Source: Tabrizicola soli
Lineage (GTDB): Bacteria > Pseudomonadota > Alphaproteobacteria > Rhodobacterales > Rhodobacteraceae
Direction of reading: 5' to 3'
NCBI RefSeq assembly: GCF_015999335.1
Contig: NZ_JAEACP010000003.1
Coordinates: 62,001-126,000, forward strand
DNA length: 64,000 nt
Part shown: positions 1 through 7,310 of the stretch, in pieces
How the letters are laid out: each line of letters opens with the position of its first letter
Numbering within the stretch: position 1 is the stretch's first letter
Made by a program: the position numbers and the translations under genes
Notes under the pieces: model-generated
Told to the model about the DNA's origin: nothing
Databases searched by the model: none
Seen by the model: only the letters and a program-made list of their open reading frames with translations

Positions 1-2
1 GC

Positions 3-764
3 CTGATCCAGGAGCTTGACCTGTCGAAGATCCCGAACCACGCCAATATCGCGCCCGAATGGATGAACGTCGATTACGATCCCGGCCGGAAATTCTCGAT
101 CCCGTGGCAGTGGGGCACGACCGGCCTGGGCGTGAACACGAAGGTCTACGGCGGCGACATCAACACCAGCGCGATCTGGCTGGAACCCCCGCCGGAACTG
201 CAGGGCAAGGTCAATGTCACGCCCGAAATGAACGACGTGATCGCGCTTGCCACGATGTATGCCGGCGGCGAACCCTGCACCGAGGATACCGAGGTGCTGA
301 AGAAGGTCCGTGACCTTCTGGTTGCCGCCAAGCCAAACTGGATGAGCATGGACTACGGCATGGAAGAGAAGATGGCCGCGGGCGACGTCGCCGCCTCGGT
401 CTACTGGAACGGCGCCATCATGCGCGCGCGCCTGAAGAACCCCGACGTGGCCTATGGCTATCCCAAAGAAGGCTATATCGTCTGGATGGACCAGGTGACC
501 TTGCTCAAGGACGCACAGAACGTCGACGAGGCCTACCAGTTCCTGAACTTCATCGCCGACCCCGAGAACGCCGCAATGATCTCGGCCTTTGCGCGCTATG
601 CCAACGGTATTGCCGGTTCGGCGGAATTCATGCCCGAGGACATGAAGACCGCCCCGGAAATCGTGGTGCCCGAAGAGTTCAAGTCGGCAGGCCACTTCCT
701 TCCCGCCTGCTCGCCCAAGGCGCAGGAATACATCACCGCGATCTGGACCGAGCTGCAGAAGTAA
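3..764 (+). CDS. Polyamine-type ABC transporter substrate-binding protein (5' truncated)
   Basis: Periplasmic binding component of a putrescine/spermidine-type ABC importer. The reading frame is open from the left edge, so the signal peptide and first part of lobe I are outside the window; about 253 residues are visible. WQWGTTGLGVN near residue 37 of the visible part, VAASVYWNGA and the YPKEG element about 150 residues in are characteristic of PotD/PotF-like SBP_bac_8 proteins, followed by the helical C-terminus (AYQFLNFIADPENA). It ends with TAA, 13 bases before a GC hairpin that probably terminates it. The partner ATPase and permease genes are not visible and should lie to the left. The family assignment is firm; the ligand (polyamine versus another cationic amine) is inferred. 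Confidence 0.85.
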   Translation: MIQELDLSKIPNHANIAPEWMNVDYDPGRKFSIPWQWGTTGLGVNTKVYGGDINTSAIWLEPPPELQGKVNVTPEMNDVIALATMYAGGEPCTEDTEVLKKVRDLLVAAKPNWMSMDYGMEEKMAAGDVAASVYWNGAIMRARLKNPDVAYGYPKEGYIVWMDQVTLLKDAQNVDEAYQFLNFIADPENAAMISAFARYANGIAGSAEFMPEDMKTAPEIVVPEEFKSAGHFLPACSPKAQEYITAIWTELQK

Positions 765-777
765 GCCCGGAACATGC

Positions 778-833
778 CCGGGGGTCTTCGTGGCCCCCGG
801 ACGCCCTTTGAGTATTTTTGCCAAGAGGAAGCC
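778..833 (+). repeat. Rhodobacterales-type intergenic module: GC hairpin plus GAGTATTT...GCCAAGAGGAAG
   Basis: A 7-bp perfect stem (778-784 CCGGGGG pairing with 794-800 CCCCCGG) is followed by TTTGAGTATTTTTGCCAAGA and GGAAG. The same GAGTATTT...GCCAAGAGGAAG module occurs at 29526-29547, and a diverged copy lies in reverse at 37001-37036. Here the hairpin can terminate the upstream binding-protein gene, while AGAGGAAG lies just before the ATG at 834 and so doubles as the ribosome binding site of the amidase. Confidence 0.6.
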
Positions 834-2249
834 ATGCTCGAATGGTCTGCAACCCGGCTGTCGCAGGCGATCCATGCGCGCGAGGTCGCTCCCTCCGAGG
901 TGATGGCGGCCTGGCTGGCCCAGGTCCAGGCGCTGAACGGGGCGGTGAATGCCATCGTCTCGCTGCGCGACCCTGACGATCTGATGGCCGAGGCGCGGGC
1001 GCTGGACGATGTCGCGCCGCAGGGCTGGCTGCACGGGATTCCGTTTCCGGTCAAGGACCTGGTAGCGACGCGGGGCCTGCGGACGACCTGGGGCTCGCCG
1101 GTCTGGCAGGACCATGTGCCGGCGAAGGACGACCTGGTGGCGGCACGGCTGCGGGCCTCGGGCGCGGTGATCGCGGCCAAGACCAATGTGCCGGAATGGG
1201 GCCAGGGCTCGCATAGCTTCAACCCGGTCTTCGGGGTGACGCGGAACCCCTATGACCTGGCGCGCAGCGCCGGCGGATCCTCCGGCGGCGCCTCGGCGGC
1301 GCTGGCGGCGCGGATGGCCTGGGTCGCGGATGGGTCGGACATGATGGGGTCCCTCCGCAATCCCGCCGCCTTCTGCAACGTCTACGGTTTCCGCCCGACC
1401 TGGGGTCTGGTGCCGCAGGATGCCGAGGGCGATACCTATCTGTCCACCCTGTCCACCGAAGGCCCGATGGCCCGCACGGTAGAGGATCTGGCGCGGCTGC
1501 TGATGGTTCTGGCCGGTGAGAACCCGGAGGTTCCCTTCCCCCGCGCCACCCCCGAGTTGCGGCTTGACCGCGACGTCAGGGGTCTTCGCATCGGCTGGCT
1601 GGCCGATTGGGGCGGGGCCTATCCGATGGAGTCGGGCATCCTGGACCTGTGCGAGGCGGCGCTGCGCCAGCTTGAAGACATGGGTGCGGTGGTCGAACAT
1701 CTCGCCCCGCCCTTCCCGGCCGAGAAGCTCTGGCATTCCTGGGCCACGCTGCGCGCCATGCTGAACGCGGGCGGCAAGCGGGCGCTGGCCGAAGATCCGG
1801 CAAAGCGCGCGCTGACCAAGCCGGAGACGATCTGGGAGATCGAGCAGGGCATGGGACTGTCCGCGCAGGCGGTCTACGAGGCCAGCGTGATCCGCAGCCG
1901 CTGGCACGCCCATGCCGCGCGGCTTTTCGAACGCTATGACGCCGTGGTCCTGCCAAGCGCGCAGGTCTGGCCTTTCCCCGCGGAATGGCGCTGGCCCGAA
2001 GAGATCGCGGGCCGGCAAATGGACACCTATCACCGCTGGATGGAGGTGGTGATCCCCGCCAGCCTGATCGGCCTGCCTGCCCTCTCGGTGCCCGTGGGCT
2101 TCGGGCCGCAAGGCCTGCCGATGGGGATGCAGGTCATCGGCCGGTCGGGCGGCGACATGGGTGTTCTGGCCATCGGCCAGGCCTGGCACCGCGCGACGGA
2201 ATGGCCGCAGCGCCGGCCGCCTCTGGTCCCGGCCCCGGTTTCGCGCTAG
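834..2249 (+). CDS. Amidase signature family hydrolase
   Basis: Cytoplasmic amide hydrolase of the amidase signature family, 471 residues, the usual length. The Ser-cisSer-Lys triad is visible: Lys in FPVKDL (about residue 74), GGSSGG (Ser about 150) and the nucleophile in GSDMMGSLR (about 173). Family members commonly read GSDTGGS(I/L)R, so the MM is unusual but should not touch catalysis. The start at 834 is chosen because AGAGGAAG lies directly upstream; a GTG/TTG-type extension to about 774 would run through the upstream hairpin. Specificity cannot be read from sequence. Its position between a polyamine-type binding protein and sugar genes would fit amide scavenging or deacylation, but this is inference. 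Confidence 0.88.
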   Translation: MLEWSATRLSQAIHAREVAPSEVMAAWLAQVQALNGAVNAIVSLRDPDDLMAEARALDDVAPQGWLHGIPFPVKDLVATRGLRTTWGSPVWQDHVPAKDDLVAARLRASGAVIAAKTNVPEWGQGSHSFNPVFGVTRNPYDLARSAGGSSGGASAALAARMAWVADGSDMMGSLRNPAAFCNVYGFRPTWGLVPQDAEGDTYLSTLSTEGPMARTVEDLARLLMVLAGENPEVPFPRATPELRLDRDVRGLRIGWLADWGGAYPMESGILDLCEAALRQLEDMGAVVEHLAPPFPAEKLWHSWATLRAMLNAGGKRALAEDPAKRALTKPETIWEIEQGMGLSAQAVYEASVIRSRWHAHAARLFERYDAVVLPSAQVWPFPAEWRWPEEIAGRQMDTYHRWMEVVIPASLIGLPALSVPVGFGPQGLPMGMQVIGRSGGDMGVLAIGQAWHRATEWPQRRPPLVPAPVSR

Positions 2250-2270
2250 GGCTTGCCCAAAGGGGGCAGC

Positions 2271-3206
2271 ATGCGCGTTCTGGTCATCGGCTCCGGCTCC
2301 ATCGGCCGCAGGCATCACGGCAATCTCCAGGCGCTTGGCGCGTCGGCGCGGCTGGTCTCCTGGCGCGAGGCCGGGCTTGGCGGCGCGCTTGCCGCGCTGG
2401 ACGGGGCCGAGGCGGTGGTGATCGCCACCGCGACCGATATCCGCCTGCCGCTGGTCGAGGCCGCCTCTGCCCGCAGCCTGCCGATGTATGTCGAGAAGCC
2501 GCTCGCCTTCCGGCCCGAGGAGGTGGAGGCCATCGCCGAGGCCGCCGCGCCGGTCGCGGAGCGCTCGATGCTGGGCTACATGATGCGCTATCACCCGGCG
2601 GTGCGCGCCTTGGCGGCGGCGGACCTGTCCGACGTGTTCCAGTTCGCGATGAGCATCGGCCATGACGTCACGCAATGGCGGGCGGACTGGCGCTTCTCGC
2701 AAAGCTACGCCGCGCGGGCCGAGGGCGGCGGGGTGCTGCTGGACCTCTGCCATGAGCTGGACCTGGCGGCCTGCCTCTTCCCGGGGCTGGAGGTGACGCG
2801 GGTGGAAAGTCTTGGCCATCCCGCCTATCCGGGGGTGGACGTGGCAAGCCGGATTTCCTTGCGGAGTCAGTCGGCTGTCGGCGATGTTTCGATGGACTAC
2901 CTGACGCCGAGGCTGCACCGCCGCACGCTGCTGCGGGGGACGCAGCGGATGCACGACTTCGACTTCGCAGCGCAAAGCTACCGGGTGACCGAGTCTTCCG
3001 GTCCGCAGGACCTGCCGCTGCAACTGGAGAGGAACACGATGTTCCTCGACGCGATGCGCGACTTCCTGGCGCTGGCCTTCGGGGGCGCGCTGTCGGGCAA
3101 CCCGCTGATACCGCGGCTGGACCTCTGCCTGCCCTCGGCCCGTCTGGTGGCGCAGGCCTGGGCAATGCGCGGTTTTGTCGGCGAAATTATCAAGGAGATC
3201 CCATGA
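2271..3206 (+). CDS. Gfo/Idh/MocA family oxidoreductase
   Basis: NAD(P)-dependent sugar dehydrogenase-type protein, 311 residues. The Rossmann motif VIGSGSIGRRHHGNL begins at residue 5 and the family EKP motif is present (YVEKPLAF, about residue 75), followed by the C-terminal substrate domain with LDLCHELDLA. The start is set by AAAGGGGG seven to eleven bases before ATG 2271. The stop overlaps the cytidylyltransferase start by 4 bases (ATGA), so the two are translationally coupled. Related oxidoreductases accompany sialic-acid/legionaminic-acid cytidylyltransferases in many surface-glycan loci, which suggests a role in making or modifying a nucleotide-activated acid sugar; the actual substrate is unknown. 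Confidence 0.85.
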   Translation: MRVLVIGSGSIGRRHHGNLQALGASARLVSWREAGLGGALAALDGAEAVVIATATDIRLPLVEAASARSLPMYVEKPLAFRPEEVEAIAEAAAPVAERSMLGYMMRYHPAVRALAAADLSDVFQFAMSIGHDVTQWRADWRFSQSYAARAEGGGVLLDLCHELDLAACLFPGLEVTRVESLGHPAYPGVDVASRISLRSQSAVGDVSMDYLTPRLHRRTLLRGTQRMHDFDFAAQSYRVTESSGPQDLPLQLERNTMFLDAMRDFLALAFGGALSGNPLIPRLDLCLPSARLVAQAWAMRGFVGEIIKEIP

Positions 3207-3898
3207 TCCTGGGTCACATCGGCGCGCGGAAGGGCTCGAAGGGCGTGCCGCGCAAGAACTTCCGGCTGATCCAGGGCAAGCCTCTGATCGACTGGTCGCT
3301 GGACCAGCTTCTGGAGCATCCGTTGGTGGATGCGGTGGTGGTCAGCACGGACGACGGGGAGATCTATGACCATGCCGTCGCCAAGGCCTGCCTGAAGATC
3401 GGCCTCCGCCCCGCGCATCTGGCGACCGATACGGCCGGAAAATGGGGTGTGTGGCAACACGCGCTGGAGGCTTCCGAGGCGCTGGTCGGGCCGGTGGAGG
3501 CTTTCCTCGATCTCGACTGCACCTCGCCGCTGCGTCTGCCTTCAGATATCACCGCCGCGCTGGAGCTGTTCCGGGCCGAGCGGCCCGACATGGTGATGAG
3601 TTGCTGCGAGGCGCGGAAGAACCCCTATTTCAACCTGGTGGAGCCGGATGCGACGGGCGCGCTGCATGTCTCGAAGCCGCTGCCCGGCGGGGTGGTCGCC
3701 CGGCAGCAGGCGCCGGTGGTCTATGAGCACGCCGCCTCGACCTATGTGGTCGATCCGGCCTATCTGAAACGGTCGAAGGGGCTCTGGGAGGGGCGCGTGA
3801 TCCCCTACCTGATGCCGCCGGAACGCTGCGTCGACATCGACACGCCCTTCGACTTCCGCCTTGTCGAATTTCTGATGCAGGAGGCCCGGAATGGCTGA
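3203..3898 (+). CDS. neuA: Acylneuraminate cytidylyltransferase family protein (CMP-nonulosonate synthetase)
   Basis: Predicted to activate a nonulosonic acid (sialic-acid-like sugar) with CTP to give the CMP-sugar donor. At 231 residues it has the family length. The N-terminal nucleotide-binding motif ARKGSKGVPRKN (residues about 8-19), the LDCTSPLR segment (about 97-104) and the C-terminal CVDIDTPFDF are diagnostic. It overlaps the upstream oxidoreductase by 4 bases and the downstream SDR by 8 bases. The partner synthase (NeuB type) and 2-epimerase (NeuC type) are 4-9 kb away on the other strand. Whether the product is CMP-Neu5Ac, a legionaminate or another NulO cannot be decided here. KdsB (CMP-Kdo) is less likely given these motifs. 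Confidence 0.85.
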   Translation: MILGHIGARKGSKGVPRKNFRLIQGKPLIDWSLDQLLEHPLVDAVVVSTDDGEIYDHAVAKACLKIGLRPAHLATDTAGKWGVWQHALEASEALVGPVEAFLDLDCTSPLRLPSDITAALELFRAERPDMVMSCCEARKNPYFNLVEPDATGALHVSKPLPGGVVARQQAPVVYEHAASTYVVDPAYLKRSKGLWEGRVIPYLMPPERCVDIDTPFDFRLVEFLMQEARNG

Positions 3899-4682
3899 TC
3901 AACTCAAGGGCCGCACGGTTTTCATCACCGGGTCGGGGGGCGTGCTCGGCTCGACCTATGTCCGCCGGATGCTGGCCGAGGGCGCGCGGGTGATCGCTTC
4001 CGACCTGCCGGGCAAGCGGGCGGAGGCGCTGGTCGCGGCGCATGGGGGGGACGAAAGTTTCCGCTTCTACCCGCTGGACGTGGCGGATGAGGATCAGGTG
4101 GCGGAGATATTCCAGCGCATCCTCAAGGACGGGTGGGAGCCGAACGTCGTCCTGAACAACGCCGCCATCACCGGGGAACTGCTGATGGGGGCGGGGCAGC
4201 CGTTCCCGGACTTCGCCGACCTCAAGGTCTCCGACTGGGAAAAGACGCTGCGGACGAACCTGACGGGGCCGTTCATGGTGGCCCGGCAGATGGACCGGGA
4301 CATCGTCGGGAAATGGCCCTGCACGCTGATCAACGTGGCCTCGATGTACGCCCTGAACGGGGCGCATCACCGGATCTATGAGGGGATGCCCTTCAAGAAC
4401 TTCTCGGCCTATGGGGTGACGAAGGCGGGGATTCATGGGCTGACGGTGTGGCTGGCCGGGTATTGGGCGCCGAGGGGGGCGACGGTGAACACGATCGCGC
4501 CGGGGGCGGTGTTCAACGGGCACTCCGAGGAATTCCAGCGCCGGGTGGGGGAGTTGATCATGCTGGACCGGATGGCGAAGCCGGACGAGATCGCGGATGC
4601 GATGCTGTTCCTGGCCAGCACGCAGGCGGGCTACATGACCGGGCAGATGATCAACGTCGACGGCGGGTTCAGCGGCTGGTGA
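3891..4682 (+). CDS. SDR family NAD(P)-dependent oxidoreductase
   Basis: Classical short-chain dehydrogenase/reductase of 263 residues. It has the cofactor motif TGSGGVLGS (residues about 11-19), NNAAI (about 90), the catalytic Ser in NVASMYA and YGVTKAG (Tyr and Lys), then the IAPGA motif. It begins 8 bases inside the cytidylyltransferase gene, so it is the last gene of a coupled Gfo/Idh - NeuA-like - SDR operon. The same pairing (SDR next to a CMP-sugar synthetase) is known from the PtmA/PtmB flagellin-glycan genes of Campylobacter, which favours a nonulosonate-related role. The substrate is not known. Confidence 0.85.
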   Translation: MADQLKGRTVFITGSGGVLGSTYVRRMLAEGARVIASDLPGKRAEALVAAHGGDESFRFYPLDVADEDQVAEIFQRILKDGWEPNVVLNNAAITGELLMGAGQPFPDFADLKVSDWEKTLRTNLTGPFMVARQMDRDIVGKWPCTLINVASMYALNGAHHRIYEGMPFKNFSAYGVTKAGIHGLTVWLAGYWAPRGATVNTIAPGAVFNGHSEEFQRRVGELIMLDRMAKPDEIADAMLFLASTQAGYMTGQMINVDGGFSGW

Positions 4683-4746
4683 GGCGCGGCGTCGCGCGCG
4701 GCGCTTTTGCCGGAACAAATAAAAACAACGACTTGCCTGGCTGCGT

Positions 4747-6072
4747 TTACGCGGACTTAACCATCGAATCCAGCGCCGCGAGGGTCTTCTTCGTGGCGCC
4801 GGAATGGGCGGTGAAGAAGGTCTGAATGGCCTCCGGACCCGGGCCTTGCCAGTCGGTCAGGGCGGCGGCCAGGGCCTCGGGCGTCTCGACGCGCAGGCAG
4901 ACGCCGGCGGCAATGGCCTCGGCCGCCGGGTATTCGATGGTGTGGATCTCGGGGCCGACGATGACCGGGCGCTTGAGTGCGAGCGGCTCGATGATGTTAT
5001 GCGCGCCATGCGGGGTGAAGCCGCCGCCCGTCACGACGCGGTCGGAGAGGGCGATGTAGAAATACATCTCGCCCAAGGAGTCGCCGAGGAGGAGGTCGGG
5101 TGTGTTTTCGGCGGGGTGCCCCCCTCCCCCATCCCCTCCCCACGAGGGGGAGGGGAGGCTCTTCGGGGTCAGCGTGGCGTCGAGGGTGTGGCTGCGGCGC
5201 AGGAAGGTGAAGCCTCGGGCAGCAAGCATCCCGGCCACCGCGTCGAAGCGTTCGGGTTTCCTTGGAACATAGACCACGAAGGGACGCGAGGGATGGGCGA
5301 GCGCGGAGGCGATGGCGTCGAGATAAAGGTCGTCCTCGCCCTCGACCGCCGAGGCGAAGGTGATCACCGGGCGGTCGCCTGCGAGCAGCGGGCGGATGGC
5401 GGCGGCCTCTACCAGATGTGGCGGGATCGGCTGGTCGAAGCGCAGTTCTCCGGTGACATGGATGTTCTGGACGCCCACCGACGCGAAGCGCCGCGCTTGC
5501 AGATCGGATTTCACGAAGGCCCCGGCATAGCCCTGCATCAACTTGTGACGCAACTTCAACTTCGCGTCGCGGGCCATTGATTTCGTGGGATATTGCGCAT
5601 TGCACATGAAGAGCGAGACTCCGGCGCTCCGGGCGGCGAAGATCATCCGGGGCCAGATCTCGATCTCCATCACCAGTCCGGCGCGGGGGCGGAAGGCGCG
5701 GAAGAATCCGGCATAGGCCCAGGCGGTCTCGAACGGGACCCAGACGGCGGCGAGGCGGCCGGCGGCGATCTCGCTGGCAAACACCCGTTCCGCCTCGCGC
5801 CGGCCGGCGGGGGTGAAATGGGTGGTGACAACCCGGTCCCCCCGGTCGAGCAGCGCGCGGATCAGGGGGACGGCGGAACGCATTTCGCCGAGGCTCACCG
5901 CATGGACCCAGACCGCGCCGGGCAGGCGCTGGCGGTAGCGGCCGAAGCGTTCGGCGAGGTGCTGCGCGTAGAGCGGGTCCTTGCGGCCACGGCGCCAGAG
6001 GTAGAGCAGCGCGAGGGGAAGGCCCGCGTGCCAGAGGAGCGACCAGAGGCGGAGGAAGAGCCAGAGCCTCAT
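4747..6072 (-). CDS. Kdo transferase-like protein (WaaA/KdtA family, GT30), copy 2
   Basis: Membrane-anchored GT30 glycosyltransferase, 441 residues. WaaA proteins transfer Kdo from CMP-Kdo to lipid A at the inner membrane. The N-terminus has the usual single anchor (WLFLRLWSLLWHAGLPLALL). VHAVSLGEM carries the catalytic Glu, VMEIEIWPRM the second conserved acidic motif, and GGGFTPHGAHNIIEP the donor-site motif. The ATG at 6072 overlaps the stop of the upstream paralogue (ATGA). An in-frame stretch rich in Ser, Pro and Gly (SLPSPSWGGDGGGGHP, residues about 305-320) is absent from the paralogue and is encoded by a GC palindrome at about 5120-5160. It could be the housekeeping lipid A enzyme or a transferase for the nonulosonate made by its neighbours. 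Confidence 0.8.
   Translation of the reverse strand: MRLWLFLRLWSLLWHAGLPLALLYLWRRGRKDPLYAQHLAERFGRYRQRLPGAVWVHAVSLGEMRSAVPLIRALLDRGDRVVTTHFTPAGRREAERVFASEIAAGRLAAVWVPFETAWAYAGFFRAFRPRAGLVMEIEIWPRMIFAARSAGVSLFMCNAQYPTKSMARDAKLKLRHKLMQGYAGAFVKSDLQARRFASVGVQNIHVTGELRFDQPIPPHLVEAAAIRPLLAGDRPVITFASAVEGEDDLYLDAIASALAHPSRPFVVYVPRKPERFDAVAGMLAARGFTFLRRSHTLDATLTPKSLPSPSWGGDGGGGHPAENTPDLLLGDSLGEMYFYIALSDRVVTGGGFTPHGAHNIIEPLALKRPVIVGPEIHTIEYPAAEAIAAGVCLRVETPEALAAALTDWQGPGPEAIQTFFTAHSGATKKTLAALDSMVKSA
5120..5160. repeat. GC-rich palindromic element inside a GT30 coding sequence
   Basis: TCCCCTCCCC (5132-5141), a 4-base loop and GGGGGAGGGGA (5146-5156) form a stem of about 10 pairs with one bulged G. Further C-runs lie to the left. 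It lies wholly within the GT30 gene and keeps frame, adding a Ser/Pro/Gly/Trp-rich segment absent from the neighbouring paralogue. The look of a mobile palindrome (C4-5TC4-5 arms around a short loop) is known from intergenic REP-like elements of many proteobacteria; I infer insertion from the paralogue comparison only. Confidence 0.55.
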
Positions 6073-7310
6073 GCGAGGTCCGCGAGCGTGAGGAGGTCGC
6101 CGGCCAAGGGTGCCAGCGCATCCCGGGCCGCGTCGGAGAGCGCCTTGGCGCGGGCGGCCATGGCGCCGTGGTCTTCGGTCAGCGCGGCGGCGAGGCTTTC
6201 CGGCTGGACCGGCCGGGCCGCGCCCGCCTGGTGCAGGGCGGCGAAATCGGCGGCGAAATTGGCGATGCGCGGCCCGTGCAGGATGGCCGAGCCGAGGGCG
6301 GCGGGCTCCCACGGGTTGTGGCCCTCGGTCGGGCCGAAGCTGCCGCCGACGAGGGTGGTCGGGCAGAGGCGGAACCAGAGGCCCATCTCGCCGAAGGTGT
6401 CGACGATCCAGAGGTCGGCGTCAGGCCCCTGCCCCGCGCTGCGCAGCGTGGCGGTGAGGCCGTGTTCGGCGGCGCGGGCGGCGATCCCGGGCCCCCGCTG
6501 CGGGTCGCGCGGGGCGATCAGGACCGGAGGGCGCGGCGCGGCGCGGAGCGCGGTGAAGAGGGCGAACTCGTCCTCGGGGTGCGAGGAGGCGAGGAGGACC
6601 GGGCGGCGGCCGGCCAGCGCCGCGCGGGCCGCGGCGAGTGCCGCGGGATCGGCGGAGAGCGGCGGCGCGGCGGCCTTGAGCGAGCCGGTGACCCGGATGC
6701 CCCTGGCGCCGAGGGCCTGCAGGTGGCGCGCGGTGGTCTCGTCCTGCGCGGTGATCAGGCGGAAGCGGGCGAAGAGGTCGGAATAGAGCGATTTCCAGCG
6801 GGCGCGGCGGGCGAAGGCCTCGGCGTTCATCCGCGCGTTGACCAGCGCCAGCGGGATGCCGCGCGCGTCGGTGGCGGCCACCGCGCCGGGCCAGAGGTCC
6901 TGTTCGGCCCAGACGGAAAGCGCCGGGCGCCAGTGGTCGAGGAAGCTTTCCAGATAGCGCGGCGCGTCGAGCGGCAGGAACTGGTGGCGGGTGCGCGGCG
7001 GCAGGTTGGCGGCCAGCACCTCGGCCGAGGCGCGGGTGGTGGAGGTGACGAGGAATTCCGCCGCGGGCGCCTTCCCGGCCATGGCGGCGATCAGGCCGCG
7101 GAGCGCCAGCGTCTCGCCGAGGCCGACGGCGTGGAGCCAGACCAGCAGGCCGTCGGGGCGCGGCGCGGTCGGCCGGCCGAGTTTCTCCTGCCAGCGGTCG
7201 GGAAGCTCCTTGCCCCTTGCGAGGCGGCGTTGCAGGAGGGCGGGCGCGATGAGCGGGATCGCGCGAGAGGCGGCGAGCCATGCAGCCAGTGCAAGGCCGG
7301 GCCTAGTCAC
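6069..7310 (-). CDS. Kdo transferase-like protein (WaaA/KdtA family, GT30), copy 1
   Basis: Second GT30 glycosyltransferase, 413 residues. It keeps LHAVGLGETLALRGL (catalytic Glu), the AEQDLWPG motif corresponding to ETELWPN of E. coli WaaA, a TGSLK motif and GGSFGPTEGHNPWEP. The N-terminal anchor is short (LALAAWLAASRAIPLIAPALL). The start is taken as GTG 7310, which overlaps the stop of the 2-epimerase gene by 8 bases; a longer form would intrude far into that gene. The 3' end overlaps copy 2 by ATGA. The three genes (epimerase, GT30, GT30) are thus translationally coupled, which ties at least one GT30 to nonulosonate metabolism. The AEQD variant and divergence from copy 2 suggest different donors or acceptors. 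Confidence 0.8.
   Translation of the reverse strand: MTRPGLALAAWLAASRAIPLIAPALLQRRLARGKELPDRWQEKLGRPTAPRPDGLLVWLHAVGLGETLALRGLIAAMAGKAPAAEFLVTSTTRASAEVLAANLPPRTRHQFLPLDAPRYLESFLDHWRPALSVWAEQDLWPGAVAATDARGIPLALVNARMNAEAFARRARWKSLYSDLFARFRLITAQDETTARHLQALGARGIRVTGSLKAAAPPLSADPAALAAARAALAGRRPVLLASSHPEDEFALFTALRAAPRPPVLIAPRDPQRGPGIAARAAEHGLTATLRSAGQGPDADLWIVDTFGEMGLWFRLCPTTLVGGSFGPTEGHNPWEPAALGSAILHGPRIANFAADFAALHQAGAARPVQPESLAAALTEDHGAMAARAKALSDAARDALAPLAGDLLTLADLA

Noticed and set aside
3203-3898. Alternative reading as CMP-Kdo synthetase KdsB
   Set aside because: The ARKGSKGVPRKN start and the C-terminal DIDTP segment fit the acylneuraminate family; KdsB proteins have a different start (IPARxxSxRLPGKxL).
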